The position numbers were made by a program, and so were the translations under genes. The notes under the pieces are model-generated. The model did no database searches, was not told the origin of the DNA, and worked only from the letters and a program-made list of their open reading frames with translations. A stretch of 8,622 nucleotides of DNA, from NCBI GenBank assembly GCA_047637535.1, contig JBLIKY010000095.1, positions 1-8,622 of the forward strand, given 5' to 3'. Positions 1 to 5,816 of this stretch are shown here, piece by piece. The DNA comes from UBA2040 sp047637535 (GTDB lineage: Bacteria; Bacteroidota; Bacteroidia; Flavobacteriales_D; Crocinitomicaceae). Positions within the stretch are counted from its first letter, which is position 1, and every line of letters begins with the position of its first letter.

Positions 1-550
1 TTTTGGAGGACATATAGACTCGTGGGACACAGGTGAAGGTGCTCACGATGATGGCGCGGGGGTAATTCACTCACTAGAAGCATTAAGAACCTTGAAAAAG
101 TTAAACTATAAACCAAAGCACACGTTACGACTGGTTTTCTTTATGAACGAAGAAAATGGAAACATGGGTGGTAAGACATACGCCACTTGGTCTAAAGAAA
201 GAGGAGAAAATCAAATTGCCGCCATTGAAAGCGATAGAGGTGGTTTTTCACCAAGAGGTTTTCAGTTGGATGGGAATGAAGAACAATTAAAAATGCTTCA
301 ATCTTTCGCTCCTTTGTTTAAACCTTATGATTTATATGTCTTAGAGAAAGGATATGGAGGAGTAGATATTGGACCTTTAAAAAGTTCATTTGAAGGAATT
401 CCTCTGTTTGGCTTAACTGTGGATTCTCAGCGTTATTTTGATTTTCACCACGCTGAAAGCGATGTGTTTGAAAACGTAAACAAGAGAGAGTTGGAACTTG
501 GTGCCGCAACCATGGCTAGTTTAATTTACTTACTTGATAAAACATTATAA
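1..550 (+). CDS. M28-family zinc metallopeptidase, C-terminal part (5' end outside window)
   Basis: The reading frame is open from base 2 and encodes 182 residues before TAA at 548-550; the start lies upstream of the window. The TTG at base 92 is internal and not the start, because the residues before it already carry family motifs. Visible M28 (aminopeptidase / carboxypeptidase Q type) signatures are GGHIDSWD at residues 2-9 (zinc-ligand His), HDDGAG at 15-20 (bridging Asp), NEENG around residues 49-53 (general-base Glu followed by a Glu ligand), ESDRGG (second Asp ligand) and FHHAESDVF near the C-terminus (final His ligand). The metal site therefore looks complete, so the enzyme should be an active di-zinc exopeptidase. 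Family members are usually exported, but the signal peptide region is not visible here. It is followed at 1-nt spacing by the DinB-like gene, implying cotranscription. The family is certain; the exact substrate is not. Confidence 0.93.
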   Translation, partial: FGGHIDSWDTGEGAHDDGAGVIHSLEALRTLKKLNYKPKHTLRLVFFMNEENGNMGGKTYATWSKERGENQIAAIESDRGGFSPRGFQLDGNEEQLKMLQSFAPLFKPYDLYVLEKGYGGVDIGPLKSSFEGIPLFGLTVDSQRYFDFHHAESDVFENVNKRELELGAATMASLIYLLDKTL

Positions 551-551
551 A

Positions 552-1073
552 ATGCAAACATTAAAGAGACCAATTACAGAACATGCACCCAAATATGCAA
601 ATTTCTATTTTTCTTATACGGAGAATCAACTCGACTTATTAGAAGCCTTTAAAAAGAATGAGCAATTGGTCATTGACCTGCTAAAAAGCATCCCATCAGA
701 TAAAGAGACTTATCGTTACACTCCAGAAAAGTGGACTGTAAAAGGAGTTGTGGCGCATATTATAGACACTGAAAGAGTATTTAGCAGCAGAGCACTTCGT
801 TCGGCTAGACATGACACCAACAATAGTCCGGATTATGATCAGGAAAAGTATGATCAATACAATAATGAAGGCAATCGAACCTTAGCTCAGATGATAAATG
901 AATTTAGCCTGTTGCGAAAAAACACAATTGCCTTATTCGAATCCTTTTCAGATGACAATTTAGATTTCGTTGGAACAGCGAGCAATGCTCCCCTTTCTGC
1001 TCGATCCGCAGGCTGGTTGACTATAGGTCATGCAGCACACCATATCAAGGTTTTAAAAGAAAAATACATATAA
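552..1073 (+). CDS. DinB/YfiT-like three-histidine metal-binding protein
   Basis: This encodes 173 residues and belongs to the DinB_2 / YfiT-like four-helix-bundle superfamily. The predicted metal triad is visible: H69 in VVAHIIDTER, and H160 with H164 in GHAAHH near the C-terminus. The N-terminal helix region (about 21-47) and the PEKWTVKGVVAHIIDTERVF block match the usual order of this family. Members include putative metal-dependent hydrolases and thiol transferases (bacillithiol or mycothiol linked), but most have no assigned reaction, so none is claimed here. The ATG at 552 was preferred to the in-frame TTG at 534, because 534 lies inside the preceding peptidase gene and 552 leaves a tidy 1-nt gap after its stop. 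The gene is probably cotranscribed with the peptidase upstream and the PhnA-like gene downstream. Confidence 0.88.
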   Translation: MQTLKRPITEHAPKYANFYFSYTENQLDLLEAFKKNEQLVIDLLKSIPSDKETYRYTPEKWTVKGVVAHIIDTERVFSSRALRSARHDTNNSPDYDQEKYDQYNNEGNRTLAQMINEFSLLRKNTIALFESFSDDNLDFVGTASNAPLSARSAGWLTIGHAAHHIKVLKEKYI

Positions 1074-1082
1074 ACAAACACC

Positions 1083-1292
1083 ATGGATACAAAGGACAGC
1101 AACGGCAATATTTTAAACGATGGGGATAGTGTACACGTTGTAAAAGATTTAAAGGTAAAGGGAATGGCAAAAACGTTGAAAAGGGGAAATGTCATTAAGA
1201 ACATTAAGTTGACAGGTGACCCAGATGCAGTAGAATGTCGTGTTGGAAAAAGTACCATTGTACTAAAAACGCAGTTTTTGAAGAAGGCCTAG
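1083..1292 (+). CDS. PhnA/YjdM C-terminal-domain protein, zinc-ribbon-less
   Basis: This encodes 69 residues matching the C-terminal domain of the PhnA (YjdM) family: the start KDSNGNILNDGDSVHVVKDL, then LKVKGMAKTLKRGNVIKNIKL, and a C-terminal KTQFLKKA. E. coli YjdM is about 111 residues and has an N-terminal zinc ribbon; that part is absent here, and the ORF begins directly at the C-terminal domain. Despite the historical name, the family is not a proven phosphonate-degrading enzyme, and no phosphonate genes are nearby. The fold is a small SH3-like beta barrel by family knowledge. It follows the DinB-like gene by 9 nt, and no clear hairpin terminator follows it. The family call is strong; the function is unknown. 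Confidence 0.88.
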   Translation: MDTKDSNGNILNDGDSVHVVKDLKVKGMAKTLKRGNVIKNIKLTGDPDAVECRVGKSTIVLKTQFLKKA

Positions 1293-1324
1293 CCGTGCAT
1301 TGTGCAAATCAAAACATTGTATTC

Positions 1325-1339
1325 TTTCTTGGCAAGAAA
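1325..1339. promoter_or_regulatory. Perfect 7+1+7 palindrome, candidate operator
   Basis: TTTCTTG-G-CAAGAAA is a perfect inverted repeat with a single central base. It overlaps the best -33-like TTG (1329-1331) and ends 8 nt before the -7 element of the acyltransferase promoter. Binding of a dimeric regulator here would block polymerase. The repeat is seen in the sequence; its operator role is inference. It has no T-run and so is not a terminator for the upstream operon. Confidence 0.4.
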
Positions 1340-1355
1340 AATTAGATTAACTTTG
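1329..1355 (+). promoter_or_regulatory. Bacteroidota-type promoter for the PLP acyltransferase gene
   Basis: TAACTTTG at 1348-1355 matches the -7 consensus TAnnTTTG exactly. A TTG at 1329-1331 could be the -33 element, but the 16-nt spacer is shorter than the usual 17-23 nt; another TTG at 1317-1319 is too far away. A start site near 1361 would give a leader of about 50 nt before the ATG at 1414. Confidence 0.5.
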
Positions 1356-1413
1356 CCCTGTTATAACTTAATGCTCATTGCATTGAGCTTAAAAACCCAC
1401 AAAAAGAACTTAT

Positions 1414-2691
1414 ATGGCGGACATATTTGAAAAAATTAGAAAAAATAGAGGTCCTATCGGACAGTACTCTAAAGGCGTACATGGTTATTTTACTTTCCCA
1501 AAATTGGAAGGTGAATTAGGACCAAAAATGGTTTTTAGAGGCAAAGAGTGCTTGGTTTGGTCTTTGAACAACTACTTAGGCCTAGCAAATCACCCAGAAG
1601 TAAGAGAGGCGGATGCTAAGGCAGCTGAACAGTATGGTTTGGCTTACCCAATGGGAGCACGAATGATGACTGGTCAAACTAGCGAGCACGAAAAATTAGA
1701 AAATGAAATTGCAGATTTTATGGGTTACGAAGATTCAATTTTATTGAATTTTGGCTACCAAGGTATGGTTTCAGCAATTGACTGTTTAGTAGATAGAAAC
1801 GATGTCATCGTTTACGATTCTGAGTCACATGCTTGTATATTAGATGGTATGCGTTTGCACAACGGTAAACGTTTTGTGTTTAAGCACAACGACATGGAGA
1901 GCTTTGACAAACAAATGACGAATGCTACTCGTTTGGCAGAAACTACTGGCGGAGGAATCTTAGTTATTACAGAAGGTGTCTTCGGTATGGCTGGTGACCA
2001 AGGTAAATTGAAAGAAATCATTGACTTTAGAAAATCAGGAAAATACAACTTTAGACTGTTCGTCGATGATGCACACGGATTTGGTGTTCTAGGTGAAACT
2101 GGACAAGGTGCTGGTGAAGCTCAAGGAATTCAAAGCGAAATTGATGTTCTTTTCGGAACTTTTGCTAAATCTATGGCCTCTGTTGGAGGTTTCCTTTGTG
2201 CAGAAGAGTCAATCGTTGAATACTTTAGATACAACATGAGATCTCAAATGTTTGCCAAAGCATTGCCAATGGTAATAACGATTGGTGCTAGAAAACGTTT
2301 GGAATTATTGAGAACGCGTCCAGAGATTAAAGAGAAACTATGGACAATCGCAAATGCTTTGAAAAAAGGATTGGTAGAATCTGGTTTCGATATCGGAGAA
2401 TCAAACTCACCAGTTACTCCAGTTTTCATGAAAGGAAACTTGGCTGAAGCAACTAACTTGACGTTTGACTTGAGAGAGAATTTTAATATTTTCTGTTCGA
2501 TCGTTATCTACCCTGTTGTCCCTAAGGATTGCATCATGTTGAGATTAATCCCAACTGCAGCGCATAGTTTAGAGGATGTAAGTTATTCAATCGAATGCTT
2601 TCAAAAAGTTAAACTTAAGCTTGATTCAGGAGAATACAGAACTGAAGAAATGGCTGCCGTTGAAGTTGACAATAAAAAAGAATCAAAATAA
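1414..2691 (+). CDS. Alpha-oxoamine synthase: serine palmitoyltransferase / cysteate acyltransferase-like
   Basis: This encodes 425 residues of the PLP-dependent alpha-oxoamine synthase family, which condenses an amino acid with an acyl thioester and releases CO2. It most resembles the Bacteroidota group annotated as serine palmitoyltransferase (Spt, first step of sphingolipid synthesis). In flavobacteria a member of this group instead uses cysteate to make capnine for sulfonolipids. Active-site residues are all visible: H139 in DSESHACI (stacks on PLP), D218 and H221 in VDDAHGFGVLG, and the Schiff-base lysine K252 in GTFAKSMASVGGF. SLNNYLGLANHPEV (50-63) and YPMGARMMTGQT (78-89) are further family blocks. 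No membrane segment is apparent, so it is probably cytosolic as in other bacterial Spt. The gene has its own promoter and terminator. Biotin synthase BioF and glycine C-acetyltransferase are less likely given the long Bacteroidota-type N-terminus and the absence of bio or tdh genes. Whether serine or cysteate is used cannot be decided from motifs. Confidence 0.85.
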   Translation: MADIFEKIRKNRGPIGQYSKGVHGYFTFPKLEGELGPKMVFRGKECLVWSLNNYLGLANHPEVREADAKAAEQYGLAYPMGARMMTGQTSEHEKLENEIADFMGYEDSILLNFGYQGMVSAIDCLVDRNDVIVYDSESHACILDGMRLHNGKRFVFKHNDMESFDKQMTNATRLAETTGGGILVITEGVFGMAGDQGKLKEIIDFRKSGKYNFRLFVDDAHGFGVLGETGQGAGEAQGIQSEIDVLFGTFAKSMASVGGFLCAEESIVEYFRYNMRSQMFAKALPMVITIGARKRLELLRTRPEIKEKLWTIANALKKGLVESGFDIGESNSPVTPVFMKGNLAEATNLTFDLRENFNIFCSIVIYPVVPKDCIMLRLIPTAAHSLEDVSYSIECFQKVKLKLDSGEYRTEEMAAVEVDNKKESK

Positions 2692-2707
2692 TACGGTTTT
2701 AGATATC

Positions 2708-2742
2708 AAAAAAAACTCTCGACAATGTCGAGAGTTTTTTTT
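2708..2742. terminator. Bidirectional rho-independent terminator
   Basis: The stem CTCTCGAC (2716-2723) pairs perfectly with GTCGAGAG (2727-2734) around an AAT loop. It is flanked by eight A (2708-2715) and eight T (2735-2742), so it has a U-tract in both directions. It lies 16 nt after the stop of the acyltransferase gene and 38 nt beyond the stop of the convergent STAS-like gene, and can end both transcripts. Confidence 0.95.
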
Positions 2743-2780
2743 GTGTCTGTTTTTTTCTGTTTTGCAAATACCTTATTCGT

Positions 2781-3179
2781 TTAACGAATCTTTGCTGTAT
2801 TGTGATTATCCAGCCAATTTAAAGCACTTTCCTTCTTATTAAATACTCGGATAGGTACTTTCGTCTTTGTCATAGCAATAAAAATGTTCGCAACAGCTGT
2901 GCCGATAACTGACCCAGAAGTAACCGCTACAGCTTCACAAAATTCTTCAAGTTGCTGTTCGAATGCCAAACGATACTTTTTATCATAGGGCTGTGACTCT
3001 GTATTGTCAACATAAAAACACACTTTTTTTCCACTCAAAAACTCTTTCACCATTAGGTAATTTTTCTCAATAGAGTCATCCGTAACCTCTTTGCCATTCA
3101 ATGCGAAATGTAAAATTTGTTGGTCATCAAACTCCATATGAGCTAAGGGTGTTTTAAGGCTCTTCTTCGTTTCAGACAT
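2781..3179 (-). CDS. STAS/SpoIIAA-like (DUF7793-type) protein
   Basis: This encodes 132 residues. The pattern is that of a small Bacteroidota family with a SpoIIAA/STAS-like fold: an N-terminal strand pair (FDDQQILHFALNGKEVT), a helix (IEKNYLMVKEFLSGK), a strand KVCFYVDNTES, a helix rich in charged residues, then AVAVTSGSVIGTAVANIFIAM and a C-terminal KVPIRVFNKKESALNWLD. The last two blocks are the most recognisable family feature. There is no signal peptide or membrane segment. STAS-like proteins are often regulatory or lipid-binding partners, but this subfamily has no established function and I assign none. The start at 3179 is supported by a good promoter just upstream; an alternative ATG at residue 15 would remove a lysine-rich tail only. 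The gene is divergent from the desaturase pair and convergent with the acyltransferase gene. Confidence 0.8.
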   Translation of the reverse strand: MSETKKSLKTPLAHMEFDDQQILHFALNGKEVTDDSIEKNYLMVKEFLSGKKVCFYVDNTESQPYDKKYRLAFEQQLEEFCEAVAVTSGSVIGTAVANIFIAMTKTKVPIRVFNKKESALNWLDNHNTAKIR

Positions 3180-3203
3180 CGTGAAATAATATGTTTAACT
3201 ACT

Positions 3204-3235
3204 CAAATATATGATTTTGAAATCATTTTATCAAA
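3204..3235 (-). promoter_or_regulatory. Bacteroidota promoter of the STAS-like gene
   Basis: On the minus strand TTTG (3235-3232) and TATATTTG (3211-3204) are separated by 20 nt, an exact match to the Bacteroidota -33/-7 arrangement. The predicted start site near 3198 leaves a leader of roughly 20 nt before the ATG at 3179. This is the best-formed promoter in the window. Confidence 0.7.
3211..3226. promoter_or_regulatory. 16-bp palindrome inside promoter spacer, candidate operator
   Basis: ATGATTT-TG-AAATCAT is a perfect 7-bp inverted repeat with a 2-nt centre. It lies between the -33 and -7 elements of the STAS-like gene promoter and touches the -7 box by one base. The position is typical of a repressor site. 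The repeat is directly visible; the regulator is unknown. Confidence 0.45.
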
Positions 3236-3371
3236 TAAAAACAATCGACACTTTCCACTGTGCGCCATTAGCCCAGCAATAAACGGTCAAAATTATTACC
3301 CTCTAACTACTGAGTCATTTTCCTTTATTTGCGATAAACACAAATCACTTTTTTGCACTTGTAATAATCAA

Positions 3372-3403
3372 TTTAACACCTGGCTATTACTGAACTACTT
3401 TTG
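3372..3403 (+). promoter_or_regulatory. Candidate promoter of the desaturase operon
   Basis: TACTTTTG at 3396-3403 fits TAnnTTTG exactly. TTTA at 3372-3375, 20 nt upstream, is a three-of-four match to the -33 TTTG. The predicted start near 3410 lies about 15 nt before the 34-codon ORF and about 107 nt before the desaturase ATG, so the leader ORF would be transcribed. Confidence 0.5.
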
Positions 3404-3424
3404 ACTAAACAAAAAAGGTTTATT

Positions 3425-3529
3425 ATGAAAGTACTCGATATAGGATTTGATTGTCTTTTGGGAAGTAATTTCAGAGAAAAAATCGTGAATCAAGTTAAAA
3501 AAAATAAATTTCACCCATGGAAAAATTAA
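3425..3529 (+). CDS. Possible 34-residue leader peptide / small ORF
   Basis: An ATG at 3425 opens 34 codons ending in TAA at 3527-3529, so the ORF overlaps the first 13 nt of the desaturase gene in another frame. An AAAAAAGG stretch ends 6 nt before the ATG, a weak Shine-Dalgarno-like match, whereas the desaturase itself has only an A-rich leader. The peptide starts MKVLDIGFDCLLGSNFREKI and ends in a lysine-rich basic tail with one His and one Trp; it has one cysteine and no signal peptide or membrane segment. I do not recognise it. It could be a translated leader that couples or tunes desaturase translation, an independent small protein, or a chance ORF. Its location just after a predicted start site and its overlap with the next start are the only arguments for it. 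Confidence 0.35.
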   Translation: MKVLDIGFDCLLGSNFREKIVNQVKKNKFHPWKN

Positions 3530-4614
3530 AATTCACCAGAGACGAAGGAAGCTTGTTTTACAAGGAACTTCTCAAACGCATTGACGATTACTTCACGACA
3601 AACAAAATAAGTAAAAGTGGTAATCGACTTATGATCTTTAAAATAATCATGTATTTCAGTTTGGATATTCTTTTTTACATCCTAATGATTAATAGCACCA
3701 CGGTAATCGGGTTTTATTTAAACTATCTCCTTATGGGCTTGTCTATTTTACTGACCGCTTTCAATGTTTCTCACGATGCCTCACATGGTGTTGCAGTAGT
3801 TAGTAAATATTGGAATAAACTTCTATTTTCCCTAAGCTTCAATTTACAAGGAAACAATGCTTATGTCTGGGGGAAAAATCATAATGAATCGCACCATCTC
3901 TATACAAACGTTGAGGGTAGCGATATTGACGTGCTTAATAATCCTTTGATTAGAATGACAGAAAACCAAAATCTTAAATGGTTTCACAAATACCAATTTC
4001 TTTATGCCCCAATATTGAGTTTACTCTACTCTATAAATTGGTTTTTTATTAGAGAATTTTTGATGCTGTTTAAGAAATCGAGCCGAACAATAGAAATAAG
4101 AATGCCGAAAATAGAAATATTTAAATTGGTGATTTTCAAGCTAATTTACATCGGATATATGATTCTGCTCCCTGTATACTTCACACCTTTTGGTTGGGGA
4201 AGCGTTTTCTTGGTTTTCGTCCTAAACCACTTTATGGTTTCCATCATTTTTACCAGTGTATTGGGTGTTTCGCATTTATCCGATTACGTGCACCATCCAC
4301 TACCTGATGAATCAGGACGATTGCCAATGAGTTGGCCTACCCTGCAAATGTGTACTTCGGTGGACTACAACGCAAATAGCACTTTTTTAAACTGGACTCT
4401 AGGCGGGTTCAACGCACACGCTATGCATCACATTCTTCCATCAGTTAGTCATGTCCACTATCTCGACATATTGCCGATTTTTGTTAAGACTGCTAAAGAA
4501 TACAACATTACATACATGAATATGCCTTATAGTAATGCTTTAAAATCTTACTACAGATTTTTATATAAAATGGGACGTCAAAAAACTTTAATTCCAGTGA
4601 AATATGAAGGCTGA
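3517..4614 (+). CDS. Membrane fatty-acid desaturase, first of tandem pair
   Basis: This encodes 365 residues of the membrane di-iron fatty-acid desaturase family, linoleoyl-CoA-desaturase-like branch. Such enzymes insert a double bond into acyl chains of CoA or lipid substrates at the cytoplasmic membrane, using O2 and an electron donor. The three histidine boxes are intact: HDASH (86-90), HNESHH (122-127) and HAMHH (301-305). Hydrophobic spans lie at about 40-60, 64-82, 160-178, 203-222 and 228-252, the usual two-plus-two hairpin layout with additional peripheral segments. The N-terminus, FTRDEGSLFYKELLKRIDDYF, is typical of the group. There is no cytochrome b5 domain (no HPGG), so a separate ferredoxin or b5 partner is needed; none is encoded nearby. 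The stop overlaps the start of the next gene by 11 nt, implying coupled translation. The position of the double bond and the substrate cannot be told from sequence. Confidence 0.93.
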   Translation: MEKLKFTRDEGSLFYKELLKRIDDYFTTNKISKSGNRLMIFKIIMYFSLDILFYILMINSTTVIGFYLNYLLMGLSILLTAFNVSHDASHGVAVVSKYWNKLLFSLSFNLQGNNAYVWGKNHNESHHLYTNVEGSDIDVLNNPLIRMTENQNLKWFHKYQFLYAPILSLLYSINWFFIREFLMLFKKSSRTIEIRMPKIEIFKLVIFKLIYIGYMILLPVYFTPFGWGSVFLVFVLNHFMVSIIFTSVLGVSHLSDYVHHPLPDESGRLPMSWPTLQMCTSVDYNANSTFLNWTLGGFNAHAMHHILPSVSHVHYLDILPIFVKTAKEYNITYMNMPYSNALKSYYRFLYKMGRQKTLIPVKYEG

Positions 4615-5668
4615 ACATTTAAAAATTGACGAACACACGAAGCTGTATAACTCAATTTACAAGGAAATTAGAAGTACCCTTGACCTGAACCCGAATAAGG
4701 CAAATCAATATTTTATAGGTAAAGCCATTTTTTACGGCTTATTTACCGTTTCGTCTTACAGTTTGATTTTTTTAATCGAAAACCCCTATTTGTTCGCGCT
4801 GAACTTTGTCGTTTTTGGCTTACTCGCTGTTTTGCTCTGCTTTAACTTTGCACATGATTTGAGTCATCATGCACTCTTAAAAAAACCATTTTGGAACAAT
4901 GTGTTTTTTGAATTTATTTACACGATGGTTGGAGCACATCCAGAGGCCTGGAAGGACAGACACTTGCATTCGCATCATTTTGCACCTAACGTTAAACATT
5001 TCGATACTGATCTGGCCATTTCAGGGATAATTCGTGTTATCCCAGATTCGGATAGAAAATGGTTTCACAAATTCCAACATCTATATGCTCCTTTGGCATA
5101 TATGACTTATTCTTTTTACTGGGTTTTTATCAAGGATTTTTATGTTGTCAATCACTTTAAACCGAAGAAAAAAAGCCAAAATCTTAGGTATTACTTCACT
5201 TTTATCTTTCTTAAAGGCTGCTATTTGGGATACATGCTCATACTGCCAATACTCTTCAGTAAACAGCCCCTTTGGCTTATCCTGATTGCTTTTCTTATCA
5301 TGCACATGGTTCAATCCCTTTACACTTTGTTTACCTTTTTTATCACTCACCATGTCGAGAATTCAGTTTACCCCGTTGCCAATGAAGAAGGAAAGATAAA
5401 TACTTCTTGGTTTATGAATCAGATCAAAAGTTCGAATGACTTTTACCCTTATAGTTTTACAGCAAACTTCATTTTCGGAGGAGTTAACAACCACATTGCT
5501 CATCATCTTTTCCCACACATCAATCATTACAATTACCCCAAGGTAAATCTTATTTTATTCAAACGATTAAGAGAGGCAGGTATAGAGCCAAATGTGAGTA
5601 CTTACTTTAGTGGTGTGCGGTCTCACCTCAAGCATTTAAAAAACATGGGGAAGCCGAGTATCAGTTAA
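4604..5668 (+). CDS. Membrane fatty-acid desaturase, second of tandem pair
   Basis: This encodes 354 residues, a diverged paralogue of the preceding desaturase. The histidine boxes are HDLSH (84-88, followed by a further His), HLHSHH (120-125) and HIAHH (297-301), all intact. Both proteins share the block KWFH-K-Q--YAP (here from K152) and a GYM-LLP/LILP membrane segment, and the genes share an identical 16-nt stretch (3976-3991 and 5057-5072), which supports an ancient tandem duplication. Hydrophobic spans fall at about 38-58, 62-82, 160-177, 197-218 and 223-247. The gene starts inside the end of the upstream gene (11-nt overlap). The sequence around box 3, GGVNNHIAHHLFPHINH, is closer to general acyl-lipid desaturases than GGFNAHAMHHILPSVSH of the first copy, so the two may act at different positions or on different substrates. 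A hydroxylase or other di-iron activity is possible, as these share the fold. Confidence 0.92.
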   Translation: MKAEHLKIDEHTKLYNSIYKEIRSTLDLNPNKANQYFIGKAIFYGLFTVSSYSLIFLIENPYLFALNFVVFGLLAVLLCFNFAHDLSHHALLKKPFWNNVFFEFIYTMVGAHPEAWKDRHLHSHHFAPNVKHFDTDLAISGIIRVIPDSDRKWFHKFQHLYAPLAYMTYSFYWVFIKDFYVVNHFKPKKKSQNLRYYFTFIFLKGCYLGYMLILPILFSKQPLWLILIAFLIMHMVQSLYTLFTFFITHHVENSVYPVANEEGKINTSWFMNQIKSSNDFYPYSFTANFIFGGVNNHIAHHLFPHINHYNYPKVNLILFKRLREAGIEPNVSTYFSGVRSHLKHLKNMGKPSIS

Positions 5669-5735
5669 AGCATTAATAATATCCAATGTGGTTTTGGTAA
5701 AAAAAATAATTCTGGTTTTTGCGTTATGCACAACA

Positions 5736-5755
5736 GTAGTATTTCGACTTACTAC
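5736..5755. repeat. Inverted repeat upstream of outer-membrane protein gene
   Basis: GTAGTA (5736-5741) and TACTAC (5750-5755) form a perfect 6-bp inverted repeat around 8 nt, covering the expected -33 region of the following promoter. It could be an operator, but arms this short are not far above chance. It has no T-run and is not a terminator. Confidence 0.25.
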
Positions 5756-5772
5756 AATCAATTAGTCAGCCC

Positions 5773-5780
5773 TATGTTTG
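5773..5780 (+). promoter_or_regulatory. -7 promoter element for the outer-membrane barrel gene
   Basis: TATGTTTG matches TAnnTTTG exactly. No convincing -33 TTG lies 17-23 nt upstream. The predicted start near 5787 gives a leader of about 30 nt before the ATG at 5817 and excludes the upstream in-frame TTG at 5778, which lies inside the element. Confidence 0.5.
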
Positions 5781-5816
5781 GTCGGTAGATTTGACCCAAT
5801 CAAAAAAACAAATATT

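Larger units (their letters stand above)
3180..3516. other. 337-nt divergent intergenic region
   Basis: This AT-rich region separates the STAS-like gene (leftward) from the desaturase pair (rightward). It holds a leftward promoter with a palindrome near its left end, a rightward -7 element at 3396-3403, and the start of a 34-codon ORF at 3425. The middle part, about 3240-3370, contains nothing I can assign: no RNA gene, no clear riboswitch-like fold, only a chance-level 8-bp inverted repeat. Confidence 0.7.

Noticed and set aside
534..551. Upstream in-frame TTG start for the DinB-like gene
   Set aside because: It lies inside the end of the peptidase gene; the ATG at 552 gives a 1-nt gap and a normal family N-terminus.
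1028..1258. Antisense 76-codon ORF over the PhnA-like gene
   Set aside because: It is the shadow of two well-supported plus-strand genes, with no family resemblance or regulatory signal.
3292..3368. 8-bp inverted repeat ATTATTAC / GTAATAAT across 61 nt upstream of the desaturases
   Set aside because: Arms this short and AT-rich, this far apart, are expected by chance in a 337-nt AT-rich region.
3517..4614. Fused cytochrome b5 domain in the desaturase
   Set aside because: No HPGG motif or b5-like domain is present at either end; both proteins start directly with the desaturase N-terminal region.
5081..5353. Antisense 90-codon ORF within the second desaturase
   Set aside because: It mirrors conserved membrane-segment codons of the desaturase; the composition is a by-product of that strand.
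5778..5816. Longer N-terminus for the outer-membrane barrel protein
   Set aside because: The TTG at 5778 falls inside a perfect -7 promoter element, and the extension would precede a complete signal peptide that starts at 5817.
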